Positions 48,216 to 56,703 of a stretch of 64,000 nucleotides of DNA are shown here, in pieces. Below the pieces are notes generated by a model. That model was not told the origin of the DNA. It worked only from the letters and a program-made list of their open reading frames with translations, and made no database searches. The number at the start of each line of letters is the position of its first letter. Position 1 is the first letter of the stretch. A program made the translations under genes and the position numbers. Source of the DNA: an uncultured Hyphomonadaceae bacterium (GTDB lineage: Bacteria; Pseudomonadota; Alphaproteobacteria; Caulobacterales; Maricaulaceae); assembly GCA_913058335.1 (NCBI GenBank), contig CAJXPX010000014.1:1-64000 (forward strand), written 5' to 3'.

Positions 48216-49589
48216 ATGCGGGTCATAATTTGCGGTGCAGGACGAGTTGGTTATGGGCTCGCTGCGCGTCTTGCCGCTGAAAACAATACGGTTACGGTCA
48301 TCGAACTTTCGCCTGAGCTAATCCGTCAGATCACAACAGATTTGGACGTAAGGGGCGTCATTGGCAACGGCGCGCATCCGGATGTGCTCGTGCGGGCCGG
48401 TATCCGGAATACGGATATGATTATTGCCGTTACCCACGCCGATGAGGTCAATATGGTCTCGTGTCAGGTGGCGCATTCTCTCTTTGATGTTCCCACAAAA
48501 ATTGCCCGGGTAAGAGCGCAGAGCTACCTTAACAGTCAGTGGAATGACCTTTACAGCCGGGAAAACATGCCGATTGATATTATTATTTCTCCGGAAATAG
48601 AGATCGGGAAAGCTATTGTCCGACGATTGAATACTCCGGGGGCGTTTAATGTCGTGCCATTCGGGAATGGGCAGGTTCTTTTGCTGGGAGTGAAAATTCA
48701 CGAAGATTGCCCCATCGTGGATACCCCTATTCGCCAAATTCCGGATTTATTCGAGGGGCTTCACGCCGCGATTGTAGGCATAAAACGAGATGGCCTGGTC
48801 TTTGCCCCTACCTCTGACGACCCGCTCAATGTGGGAGATGATGCTTATTTCATCACGAAATCCGAGCATGCCTCCCGTCTGTTGGAAGTAATCGGAAATC
48901 ACGAGGCCAAAGCCCGTCACGTTGTTATTATCGGGGCCGGAAATGTCGGGACCTATGTGGCGCGTGAGCTAGAGGCCATTTCCGGTATGCGGGTGCGTAT
49001 GATTGAATATAATAAAGAGCGCGCGGAAAAGGCCGCGGATGAACTTTCAAAGACGGTTGTTCTGAACGGGGACGCTATGGACGCCAATATTCAGGATGAA
49101 GCGGGCGTATCAAATTCGGAAATGGTCATTTGTCTGACCAATGATGATAAAATAAACATTCTTTCTGCTGTTCTGGCCAAAAAGCTCGGAGCCAACCACA
49201 CGATCAGCCTTATAAATGAAGTGTCGATGCAGGATATGCAGAAAGAACTCGGAATCGACATGGTCATTGACCCGCGGGCAAGTACAATTTCGTCCATTTT
49301 GCGCCATGTGCGCCGCGGGCGGATTCTAGATGTTTACTCGCTTGAGCAGGGGGGCGCTGAAGTTATGGAAGGCGAAGTGCTCGAAACGTCGCCCCTTGCC
49401 GGAAAAACACTACGCGAAGCCGAATTGCCGGATGACATTACGATTGGCGCTGTCATTCATGATGGAAACGTCCTTTTCCCCACGCCGGATTTGCTTGTGC
49501 GTCAGGGCGACAAAGTAATCCTTTTGGCGGAACGCTCTGCGATGAAAGCGATTGAAGCCATGTTCCGGGTCAGTACGGATTATTTTTAA
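48216..49589 (+). CDS. trkA: Potassium uptake regulatory subunit TrkA
   Basis: A 457-residue cytoplasmic protein with two RCK modules, each a Rossmann NAD-binding fold (MRVIICGAGRVGYGLAARLA at 1-20; VVIIGAGNVGTYVARELE near 232) plus a TrkA-C domain. It gates the TrkH channel. It lies directly upstream of trkH. The ntrX-trkA-trkH-hfq order is well conserved in alphaproteobacteria. Confidence 0.96.
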   Translation: MRVIICGAGRVGYGLAARLAAENNTVTVIELSPELIRQITTDLDVRGVIGNGAHPDVLVRAGIRNTDMIIAVTHADEVNMVSCQVAHSLFDVPTKIARVRAQSYLNSQWNDLYSRENMPIDIIISPEIEIGKAIVRRLNTPGAFNVVPFGNGQVLLLGVKIHEDCPIVDTPIRQIPDLFEGLHAAIVGIKRDGLVFAPTSDDPLNVGDDAYFITKSEHASRLLEVIGNHEAKARHVVIIGAGNVGTYVARELEAISGMRVRMIEYNKERAEKAADELSKTVVLNGDAMDANIQDEAGVSNSEMVICLTNDDKINILSAVLAKKLGANHTISLINEVSMQDMQKELGIDMVIDPRASTISSILRHVRRGRILDVYSLEQGGAEVMEGEVLETSPLAGKTLREAELPDDITIGAVIHDGNVLFPTPDLLVRQGDKVILLAERSAMKAIEAMFRVSTDYF

Positions 49590-49656
49590 AATGATGTTTT
49601 TCCGGATTGTTTCCAATCAAACAATGTTTTGGCGCCTAAAGCTGCGGGCCTGATAT

Positions 49657-51096
49657 ATGGCCGTTACCCGGATTATCTACTGGCTTGGATGTGCGGTTAT
49701 TTTAATCGCCGTTATGATGGCTGCAACAGCTCTCGCAGCCTTAATTATGGCCGACCTGAAAATGGTGGCCGTAATGGGTGTAACAGCCGTCGGCTTGGGC
49801 GTATTAGGCTCTCTTTTCGTTCTCACAACTTCAAAAACGCCTTCGCGGGAAACCAATAGTGACGCGCTTGTTTTCCTTTTATTATTCTGGGGCCTTATAC
49901 CCATAAGCGCTGCGGTGCCGTTTTGGCTCACATTTCCTGATCTTGGTTTTTTACGAGGGTATTTTACGGCCGTTAGCGCCATAACTACAACCGGTGCCAA
50001 TGGTTATATCGTTGAAACTTTGCCGCCTACTTTGATATTTTGGCAATCCTTCCTCCAGTTTTTAGGGGGGATATGTGTAGCAACTTTTGCGGTAGTTATA
50101 CTCGCGGCACTAAATTTGACAGGAACGGGCGTTCATCGTTCCGCTTTGTTTACACTCAAAAAGGGAGAGCTTTTCGCCCGTTTAATCGGGATTGGGCGGG
50201 TGGTGGCAGGTATTTATGCCCTAATTGCATTTGTCTGTTTCATTTTGATGTCTTTGGGCGGCGCTCCGGTTTTTGAGGCGCTATGTCTGTCCTTAAGCGG
50301 TATATCGACCGGTGGAATGACGCCCCGTTCAGAAGATCTATCGCTTTATATTCCGCGCTTTTCCGCATTTACACTCGCTTTGGCCTGCGGTTTCGGGGCG
50401 ATGAATGTATCGGTGATTTGGGACGTGCTTCGTATTCGAAATTGGACAAATGTAAAGCGGCTGGCAACAAATATCGAGCACAGAACTTTAATATCAATGG
50501 GCTTAGCGCTCACTTTGTTTGGTTTGTTTTACGCCGGCTTGCAAAACCTCTTTCCCCTTTTCATTGAAGCCATCTTTTTTGTCAGTACGGCAGGGTTTGT
50601 CTATGACCCTATCAGCTTAGAACAAATCCCCAGCGTTGTTTTGATTTCTATTGCCTTAGTGGGCGGCTCGGCCTTATCGACGGCCGGAGGTCTTAAAATC
50701 ATCCGTATCATCTTATTGTTTAAGCAGCTTGCCACGGATATCAGTCGTTCCTCTCATCCATCCCGCGTATTGCCTGTGCAGTTTAAACACCGGCGCGTCC
50801 CGGAGAGGGCCTTTTTATCTATCTGGCTGTATTTCTTTGGTTATACACTTGTCTTCGGGGCCGGCATTGTTTGGCTAGGGGCCGCCGGAATGAACTTTAC
50901 CGATTCCACGACAATAAGCGTCGCCTCACTGGCCAATATTGGTCCTCTTCTGCCTTCCACTCTGCCGGATACAGGGCTGACTTGGCCTGACCTGACACAG
51001 ATGCAAATGTTCGTTTCTTCAGCCCTTATGCTCATAGGGCGTGTTGAAGTCTTGGCCGTTCTGGTCCTCTTGACGCCTTCATTCTGGCGGCAATAA
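49657..51096 (+). CDS. trkH: Potassium transporter membrane subunit TrkH
   Basis: A 479-residue potassium channel-like transporter with about ten membrane segments and four pore-loop repeats. Recognisable filter regions are TAVSAITTTGANGY, SLSGISTGGMTPRS, FVSTAGFVYDP and SVASLANIGPL. It works with TrkA to import K+. There is a 67-nt gap after trkA. Confidence 0.94.
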   Translation: MAVTRIIYWLGCAVILIAVMMAATALAALIMADLKMVAVMGVTAVGLGVLGSLFVLTTSKTPSRETNSDALVFLLLFWGLIPISAAVPFWLTFPDLGFLRGYFTAVSAITTTGANGYIVETLPPTLIFWQSFLQFLGGICVATFAVVILAALNLTGTGVHRSALFTLKKGELFARLIGIGRVVAGIYALIAFVCFILMSLGGAPVFEALCLSLSGISTGGMTPRSEDLSLYIPRFSAFTLALACGFGAMNVSVIWDVLRIRNWTNVKRLATNIEHRTLISMGLALTLFGLFYAGLQNLFPLFIEAIFFVSTAGFVYDPISLEQIPSVVLISIALVGGSALSTAGGLKIIRIILLFKQLATDISRSSHPSRVLPVQFKHRRVPERAFLSIWLYFFGYTLVFGAGIVWLGAAGMNFTDSTTISVASLANIGPLLPSTLPDTGLTWPDLTQMQMFVSSALMLIGRVEVLAVLVLLTPSFWRQ

Positions 51097-51135
51097 TGTT
51101 TACAGAACTGTCATAGAGAAAATACTTGCCTCATA

Positions 51136-51156
51136 GGCTTTAATCCCGATAAAGCC
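51136..51156. other. Hairpin between trkH and hfq
   Basis: GGCTTTA (51136-51142) and TAAAGCC (51150-51156) form a 7-bp stem without a T-run. It could be a weak terminator for trkH or part of the hfq leader. Confidence 0.35.
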
Positions 51157-51210
51157 CCTATACGTTGTGCGCAATCAACGATTTAAAAAGAACAATAAGG
51201 GACAATTTCA

Positions 51211-51468
51211 ATGTCATCCGATCGTAAACAAAATTTACAAGACACCTTTCTTAACTCCGTGCGTAAGTCCAAGACGACCCTGACGATTTTCCTCGTTAAT
51301 GGCGTCAAGCTACAAGGCGTTGTCACCTGGTTTGACAGTTTCTGTGTTTTGCTGCGCCGTGACGGACAAGTACAACTGGTTTATAAACATGCGATCTCTA
51401 CCATTATGCCCTCTGGCCCGGTTCAGCTCTTCGATCCCGAAGTCGTTGATGACGAAGACGAAGATTAA
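51211..51468 (+). CDS. hfq: RNA chaperone Hfq
   Basis: An 85-residue Sm-like hexameric protein that pairs small RNAs with target mRNAs. It has the Sm1 core ([30 protein letters not shown], residues 9-38) and the Sm2 motif [10 protein letters not shown]; the C-terminal tail is short and acidic. AAGGGA lies upstream of the ATG. hflX follows 41 nt later, the classic hfq-hflX pair. Confidence 0.98.
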   Translation: MSSDRKQNLQDTFLNSVRKSKTTLTIFLVNGVKLQGVVTWFDSFCVLLRRDGQVQLVYKHAISTIMPSGPVQLFDPEVVDDEDED

Positions 51469-51509
51469 GCAAACCCGACCTATTACTGACATTTTTATGA
51501 AAGCTACTC

Positions 51510-52826
51510 ATGCTTGAGCGCGAGATACCTCGCGAAAAAGCGCTTGTCCTGCATCCGCGTTTTGCCAATGAACGGGCCGGAGACGCGGATTATGATTTGG
51601 AGGAGGCGATTGGCCTGACGGAAGCTCTGGACGCCGAATGCGTCGAATCCCAGATCATCCCGATACGCGAATTACGGGCTTCCAATTTCTTTGGTAAAGG
51701 TCAAATAGAAGAAATTTCCGCTGTTATTCAGGCCAGCGAAGCAACGCTGACCATTGTAAATGCGGCTTTGTCCCCTATTCAGCAACGTAATTTGGAAAGA
51801 GACTGGAAGTGCAAAGTAATTGACCGCACAGGCCTCATCCTTGAAATTTTCGGACTTCGCGCGGCGACCAAAGAGGGGCGTTTGCAGGTCGAACTGGCAC
51901 GTCTCGGATATGAGCGATCCCGGCTTGTACGCACCTGGACCCATTTGGAACGTCAACGCGGCGGGCAGGGCTTCTTGGCTGGGCCGGGCGAAACGCAAAT
52001 TGAGAGTGACCGCCGTATCCTGAACGATAAAATTACGAAACTGCGCCGTGATCTAGAAAATGTTCGCCGCACGCGAGGGCTTCAGCGTAAAAAGCGCGAG
52101 CGCGCGCCGGAACGTGTCGTGGCTTTGGTGGGATATACGAATGCCGGCAAATCGACGCTGTTTAATGCGCTGACGACAGGCGGGGTGATGGCGAAGGACA
52201 TGCTCTTTGCAACGCTGGATACAACGCATCGCGTCTTGCCTTTGCCGTCTGGACAATCCGCGATTTTATCGGACACTGTTGGTTTCATATCAGATTTGCC
52301 CACAGATTTGATAACGGCCTTCCGGGCAACGCTGGAAGAAGTCAAAGATGCCGACGTCCTTTTGCATGTGCGCGATATTTCTGACCCTTTAACAGAGCGT
52401 CGCCGCGACGAAGTGCTTGATGTTTTAGAGCAAATTGAAGCGGGCCCTGAACATGGTCAGGAGGTCATCGAGGTTTGGAACAAGGCAGATTTAGTAATGG
52501 GAGCCGAGCGTGCGGCGCTCAATGAACGTGCTGCTGCAACGCTTGATTTTGAAGATATGATGAATGCTTATCTTGTCAGTTGTTTAAGTGGTGAAGGTCT
52601 TTCAGATTTGCTTCACGGCGTAGAGGCGGCGCTCAGTGTGAACGATCATACACTGACTGTTACGATCGATCCGGCCAATTTTTCAGCCCGGGCTTGGTTG
52701 CATTCTCACGGAAATGTTTTGATGGAAGACATGCGAAAGTCCGGAAATGTCGATATGAGAGTTCGCCTTTCCGAATCAGATAGCGGAAAGTTTCGGTCCA
52801 ATCATCCAGATTTGATAAACGATTAG
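51510..52826 (+). CDS. hflX: Ribosome-associated GTPase HflX
   Basis: A 438-residue GTPase that splits or rescues stalled 70S ribosomes under stress. It has the N-terminal HflX domain (about 30-130, NFFGKGQIEEI), a Arg/Lys-rich coiled linker, and a G domain with G1 GYTNAGKSTLFNAL, G3 DTVGFISDLP and G4 NKAD. It is in the same unit as hfq and ends 10 nt from convergent mazG. Confidence 0.96.
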   Translation: MLEREIPREKALVLHPRFANERAGDADYDLEEAIGLTEALDAECVESQIIPIRELRASNFFGKGQIEEISAVIQASEATLTIVNAALSPIQQRNLERDWKCKVIDRTGLILEIFGLRAATKEGRLQVELARLGYERSRLVRTWTHLERQRGGQGFLAGPGETQIESDRRILNDKITKLRRDLENVRRTRGLQRKKRERAPERVVALVGYTNAGKSTLFNALTTGGVMAKDMLFATLDTTHRVLPLPSGQSAILSDTVGFISDLPTDLITAFRATLEEVKDADVLLHVRDISDPLTERRRDEVLDVLEQIEAGPEHGQEVIEVWNKADLVMGAERAALNERAAATLDFEDMMNAYLVSCLSGEGLSDLLHGVEAALSVNDHTLTVTIDPANFSARAWLHSHGNVLMEDMRKSGNVDMRVRLSESDSGKFRSNHPDLIND

Positions 52827-52836
52827 GGCTTAGCCT

Positions 52837-53613
52837 TTAAGGCTTAGTCTCTTCGGCCTTTGCCTCTTGCCAATAGGCTTCCAGAGTCGCCAAACCCAAG
52901 TCTTGAATGGCTGCCCCTGAGCGCTTTTCAACCCCCCTAAACCGCCGGGAGAACTTTGCATTCGTGCCGCGCAGAGCGACTTCGGAGTCCACGCCTAGCT
53001 TTCGCGAGAGATTGACGACGCTAAAGAGAAGGTCGCCCATTTCTTCTTCTATATCTACGGGGTTTCCCTGTTCAACCGCCTCTTTAACTTCGCTGATCTC
53101 TTCCTCGATTTTGTCCCAGACACCTGTGAGGTCTGGCCAGTCAAAGCCTGATTTTGCTGCGCGTTTCTGGAGTTTTTGCGCGCGCATTAACGCCGGGAGG
53201 CTTAACGCAACACCGTCAAGGCGGCTGGTTTGACCTTTGGCTGTCCGTTCCGCTTCTTTCAGTTTTTCCCAATTATCTGGTACGGAATCTACATTTTTAT
53301 CGCCAAAAACATGGGGGTGACGGCGCACCATTTTTTCAACGAGATCGTCTGTTACGTCGTCAAGGTTGAAAGCGCCTTTTTCATCGGCTAATTTCGAATG
53401 AAAGACGACTTGCAGCAGGAGGTCCCCCAATTCTTCGCGCAACGCGCTCATATCATTTTGGTCTATGGCATCGGCAACTTCATAGGCTTCTTCGATCGTA
53501 TAAGGCGCAATAGATTCAAAACTTTGCTCGCGATCCCAGGGACATTCTGCGCGCAATCGCTCCATCAGATCTTTGACGCGTTCATAAGGTGTTTCGCCTT
53601 TTATCCCGGTCAT
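52837..53613 (-). CDS. mazG: Nucleoside triphosphate pyrophosphohydrolase MazG
   Basis: A 258-residue all-alpha NTP pyrophosphatase with two MazG domains that hydrolyses (deoxy)NTPs, probably cleaning damaged nucleotides or modulating ppGpp. It shows RLRAECPWDREQSFESI, EEAYEVADAI and ELGDLLLQVVFHS in the first domain, and EEEISEVKEAV and EEMGDLLFSVVNLSRK in the second. The ATG at 53613 overlaps the ccmD stop (ATGA), which fixes the start better than the upstream TTG at 53637. It is therefore the last gene of the ccm operon. Confidence 0.95.
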   Translation of the reverse strand: MTGIKGETPYERVKDLMERLRAECPWDREQSFESIAPYTIEEAYEVADAIDQNDMSALREELGDLLLQVVFHSKLADEKGAFNLDDVTDDLVEKMVRRHPHVFGDKNVDSVPDNWEKLKEAERTAKGQTSRLDGVALSLPALMRAQKLQKRAAKSGFDWPDLTGVWDKIEEEISEVKEAVEQGNPVDIEEEMGDLLFSVVNLSRKLGVDSEVALRGTNAKFSRRFRGVEKRSGAAIQDLGLATLEAYWQEAKAEETKP

Positions 53614-53714
53614 AATTTCGGCTTTCTGATTGTCCAAATGACGAGGGCGAAGAGGCCGATAAAACTTATACCATAGGCGGCCAAAATAAACGGTGTTGTC
53701 GCTCCGTAATCCAT
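53610..53714 (-). CDS. ccmD: Heme exporter protein D (small subunit)
   Basis: A 34-residue membrane peptide, read as MDYGATTPFILAAYGISFIG, then LFALVIWTIRKPKL. It has one hydrophobic helix flanked by Lys/Arg at the C-terminus, as CcmD does; the family helps release heme-loaded CcmE from CcmABC. GAGGGA precedes the ATG, which starts 1 nt after the ccmC stop, and its own stop overlaps the mazG start. Identification rests on size, topology and place, since little sequence is available. Confidence 0.85.
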   Translation of the reverse strand: MDYGATTPFILAAYGISFIGLFALVIWTIRKPKL

Positions 53715-53715
53715 C

Positions 53716-54456
53716 TTATCCCTCTCTTAATTCAATCTCGGCGGGCATGGTTTTGGGCGCGCGGCGGTTTTTCAATTTCACTAAGTCCGCTTCGATGCCT
53801 CGCAGAGCACACCACGCCAGTAACGCGGTGTACCCCGTCATCATGATGAATAGCGGAATGAAAAACTCAGCCGGCATACCCGGAGCGCCCGGTTGAGACA
53901 CAGATGCCGGTTGATGCAATGTGTTCCACCAGTCGACAGAGAATTTGATAATTGGAATATTGATAAAGCCGACCATAGCTACAATGGAAGCAAGGCGCGC
54001 GGCTTTTCGCTTATCTTCGATCACGCCCCAAAGCAGAAGATAGCCCGCATAAATAAAAGCGAGAACCAAAACAGACGTCATGCGCGCATCCCATTGCCAC
54101 CACGTTCCCCAGGCTGGACGTCCCCAAAGGCTTCCGGTCGCTAGACAAAGGAGAGCAAAAACGAGGCCGGGAATTGCCAGACTGCGCGCGGCGCTATCGG
54201 CTAAAGGGTGGCGCCAGACAAAACTAATCAAGCTACAAATGGCGAGGCCAGTATAAGCGGCAAGCGCGCACCACGCTGCCGGGACGTGGACATAAAGCAT
54301 GCGGACGCCTTCGCCGTGAAGGTCCGCAGACGGCGACGATATAAGTCCTATATATGTTCCTACCAACAGACACAGGGCAGCAAGCCCGCCGCAAATGGGC
54401 GTGAGCCATTTCGAAATCTTCGCAAAGCGGGCAGGGTTGGCAAGATAGGAAATCAT
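53716..54456 (-). CDS. ccmC: Heme exporter protein C
   Basis: A 246-residue membrane protein with six helices that loads heme on CcmE for cytochrome c maturation. It shows the tryptophan-rich heme-handling motif WGTWWQWDARMTSVLVLAF, with a flanking His in YVHVPAAW. It overlaps ccmB by 4 nt and is followed by ccmD. Confidence 0.96.
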   Translation of the reverse strand: MISYLANPARFAKISKWLTPICGGLAALCLLVGTYIGLISSPSADLHGEGVRMLYVHVPAAWCALAAYTGLAICSLISFVWRHPLADSAARSLAIPGLVFALLCLATGSLWGRPAWGTWWQWDARMTSVLVLAFIYAGYLLLWGVIEDKRKAARLASIVAMVGFINIPIIKFSVDWWNTLHQPASVSQPGAPGMPAEFFIPLFIMMTGYTALLAWCALRGIEADLVKLKNRRAPKTMPAEIELREG

Positions 54457-55124
54457 GAAGGCTCCAAATTCACGCGAAGCGCCGCTGCAGACGCGGGTAG
54501 TCCTATCGCGATTGAGAGTAAGCTTAAACCGGCGAGAAGCCGTATTTCAACCGCTGCCCAGCCTTCTGTCTGAAATGCCGTGCCCGCCTCCAGTCCAAAA
54601 ATCAGTAGAGGCACAAGGAAGGGGGTAACGAGAAGAACGGCGAGAAAACCCGCCCCTGTTCGACTGCAAAATATTGCGCCCGCCAGCGTTACATAGGCGG
54701 CCAAAGCCGGAGCGGCGAGGGCGAGGGCGAGCAGTGTAGCCAGAAGGGACTGCCCGCTTAGGCCTAGAAAAGTCCCAATTATTGGCGTGACGAAAAACAG
54801 GGGGAGAAAACCCAGGCAGAGAAAGGCCGCCCATTTCGCTAACGCTAAAGTCAAAGTCGATGTGCCGCTTAGCGCTATCTGCGTCAGAGTTCCTTGACGG
54901 TAATCTGACTGAAAAATGGTTGTGAAAGACAAAAGCATTGAGAACACGATCGCCAGCCAAAGAAGGGGTGCCGCAAGACGGCGAAGTTCTGCCATTTGCC
55001 CGCCAAGCGCGATGGCGCAAAGGCTGATAAAGATAGCCATGAAAACAGACCCTAAAACCCAGCTGCCGCCGGTACGGAATGCTAATCGAATATCCCGCAT
55101 TAGAATGGCGTTGAAGGCCCTCAT
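54453..55124 (-). CDS. ccmB: Heme exporter protein B
   Basis: A 223-residue membrane subunit with six hydrophobic segments, forming the ABC transporter with CcmA. The N-terminus AFNAILMRDIRLAFRTGG and the central QSDYRQGTLTQIALSG match the family. It overlaps both neighbours by 4 nt (ATGA). Confidence 0.94.
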   Translation of the reverse strand: MRAFNAILMRDIRLAFRTGGSWVLGSVFMAIFISLCAIALGGQMAELRRLAAPLLWLAIVFSMLLSFTTIFQSDYRQGTLTQIALSGTSTLTLALAKWAAFLCLGFLPLFFVTPIIGTFLGLSGQSLLATLLALALAAPALAAYVTLAGAIFCSRTGAGFLAVLLVTPFLVPLLIFGLEAGTAFQTEGWAAVEIRLLAGLSLLSIAIGLPASAAALRVNLEPS

Positions 55125-55756
55125 TTCGCGGCTCTTAGGCGCAGGGTCTTTGCAGAGTGATTAGGAACGTCAGTCGGCTGGTGGGTAGCTATCACCGCAA
55201 TACCGCCCCGGCCAAGATGGGCCGCAATCTCTTGGCTGAAAAGGGTGCGCCCAGAGGTGTCTAGCGCGGAAAAGGGCTCATCCAGCAACCAGAGAGAGCG
55301 GCGGGCAATGAGAAGCTTGGCCAAGCTAAGTCGTTTTCTTTGCCCCAGGGATAGGGTTTCTGTCCGATTGTGCGCCAAATCGGTTAAGCCTACTTTTTTG
55401 AGTAAGAGATCAAAATCCGGTCTGGACGTATAGAGCTTTGAGGCAAAATCTAGGTTTTCCGCGACGCTTAATCCGCGACTGGCGCCATCAGGCTGGATAA
55501 TTAAAGATGTGGAAAGGTGGGGCGATGCCCCTTCGGGAAAAACAATCTGGCCCTGATGGGGCTTGAGAAGTCCTGCGAGAGCAAGCAGCAGGCTCGTCTT
55601 TCCTATTCCATTTTCCCCTAAAACATAAAGGAGGTTTCCGGGTTCTAAAGTTAGAGAGAGGTTTTCCAATAAGACCCTTTCCCCCCGTCGGAGGGAAACT
55701 GATTGGAGGCTCACCCCAATAGGCTCCATATCTATCTTATCAGGCAAGAAAGTCAT
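55121..55756 (-). CDS. ccmA: Heme exporter ATP-binding protein A
   Basis: An ABC ATPase of 211 residues from the listed ATG (a TTG at 55774 and an ATG at 55729 are alternative starts; no clear ribosome site decides). Walker A is GENGIGKTS, the signature is LSLGQRKRLSLAKLL and Walker B is LWLLDEPFSALD. It powers release of heme-loaded CcmE from CcmCD. It heads the ccmABCD-mazG operon, which is divergent from ccmE with a 77-nt shared promoter region. Confidence 0.95.
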   Translation of the reverse strand: MTFLPDKIDMEPIGVSLQSVSLRRGERVLLENLSLTLEPGNLLYVLGENGIGKTSLLLALAGLLKPHQGQIVFPEGASPHLSTSLIIQPDGASRGLSVAENLDFASKLYTSRPDFDLLLKKVGLTDLAHNRTETLSLGQRKRLSLAKLLIARRSLWLLDEPFSALDTSGRTLFSQEIAAHLGRGGIAVIATHQPTDVPNHSAKTLRLRAAK

Positions 55757-55833
55757 CTGGCGGCTTATGGCCAAATTGACGCGTCATGTCACGCCGCATT
55801 GCGCAGGGTTGGGGCTGTGGTAAAAGCGCGCTG

Positions 55834-56292
55834 ATGTCAGAGACCTTGAAACCCAAACGTATAAAACCTCCCCATCGGAATCGCCGCCTCGCGGCGATTG
55901 CTGGCTTTGGTATTTTAATTGTCGGGGGAGTTGCTCTTATCGCCTCAGCACTTGGGGATAATACGCAATTCTTTTATAATCCGAGTGATGTCGTGGCCGA
56001 GGGCTTCGTTCCGGGGTCTGACACCTTCCGAATAGGCGGAAAGGTTGTCGAAGGCTCTGTTACGCGCAAAGGCGGACTGCTAACCGAATTTAGCGTTGCC
56101 GATTTTGAAAGAGATATGCCCTCGCCAATTATGGTTTTACATGATGGCGTCTTGCCGGATTTGTTTCGGGAAGGGCAAGGCGTGGTTGTGACGGGGCAGC
56201 TCGCCCCAGACGGCAATTTCATAGCGTCCGAAGTTCTCGCAAAGCATGACGAAAACTACCAACCGAAAATCAATTACCAAGACGAAAAATAG
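55834..56292 (+). CDS. ccmE: Cytochrome c maturation heme chaperone CcmE
   Basis: A 152-residue periplasmic chaperone anchored by one N-terminal helix (about 25-45, IAGFGILIVGGVALIASAL). The OB-fold core contains FRIGGKVVEGSV and VVVTGQLAPDGNFIASEVLAKHDENY; the His in LAKHDENY binds heme covalently. The start at 55834 gives the normal family length; the frame is open upstream to 55786. ccmF, ccmG and ccmH are not in the window. Confidence 0.95.
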   Translation: MSETLKPKRIKPPHRNRRLAAIAGFGILIVGGVALIASALGDNTQFFYNPSDVVAEGFVPGSDTFRIGGKVVEGSVTRKGGLLTEFSVADFERDMPSPIMVLHDGVLPDLFREGQGVVVTGQLAPDGNFIASEVLAKHDENYQPKINYQDEK

Positions 56293-56703
56293 GCGGTCGG
56301 ATTAGGCCGCGATGAGGCGTTTCTTTCAAGGCCAACCCGAATTTGTGATTATCTATGAGATAAGAAAACGCAAAGGAGGCGGACAGCCAAGGCCGATGTG
56401 GGGCAACCTTGCCGCCCGCCCGCCTATCTTGCGATAGGACACTCTATCTATCGCACAGGGTTTCATGCCTGAGGAGTGATTCACTGTAATAAATTTCTTT
56501 TATAGCTGACAAAACCTTTATTTCTTGGGGATTAAAGCCAAAAAACACACCCTTTAGTTGATATTATTTCTTATTTCTTTCAATAGCTTAACAAATGCTA
56601 ATATTGAATGTCGATAAGAAGGATTTGTGAGGATGTTTTTAAGTAATGGACCTATTGAGAGTTCAATGGTTGTGGTTGAGTGATTCTGTTTTAAGACGAG
56701 GGC
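56293..56703. other. 411-nt intergenic region before the carotenoid operon
   Basis: The left half (56365-56480) is G/C-rich and full of inverted repeats: AGGCGG with CCGCCT, CCAAGG with CCTTG, CCTATC-TTGC-GATAGG (56424-56439), and a CCGC triplication at 56412-56424. It could be a terminator cluster or a structured RNA, but it matches no riboswitch class I know. A 41-codon frame (56312-56437) covers it without a ribosome site. The right half (56490-56700) is A/T-rich and probably holds the crtY promoter. A 16-codon frame (56633-56683) with a GAGG ribosome site ends 20 nt before crtY and could be a leader peptide. Confidence 0.35.

Noticed and set aside
56412-56424. CCGC triplication considered as a repeat array
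   Set aside because: Only three 4-nt units; too short for a CRISPR or functional tandem array and explained by the G/C-rich hairpins around it.
56370-56480. Considered as a cobalamin, TPP, SAM/SAH or ZTP riboswitch upstream of crtY
   Set aside because: None of the conserved core boxes of these classes is present. Kept only as an unassigned structured region.
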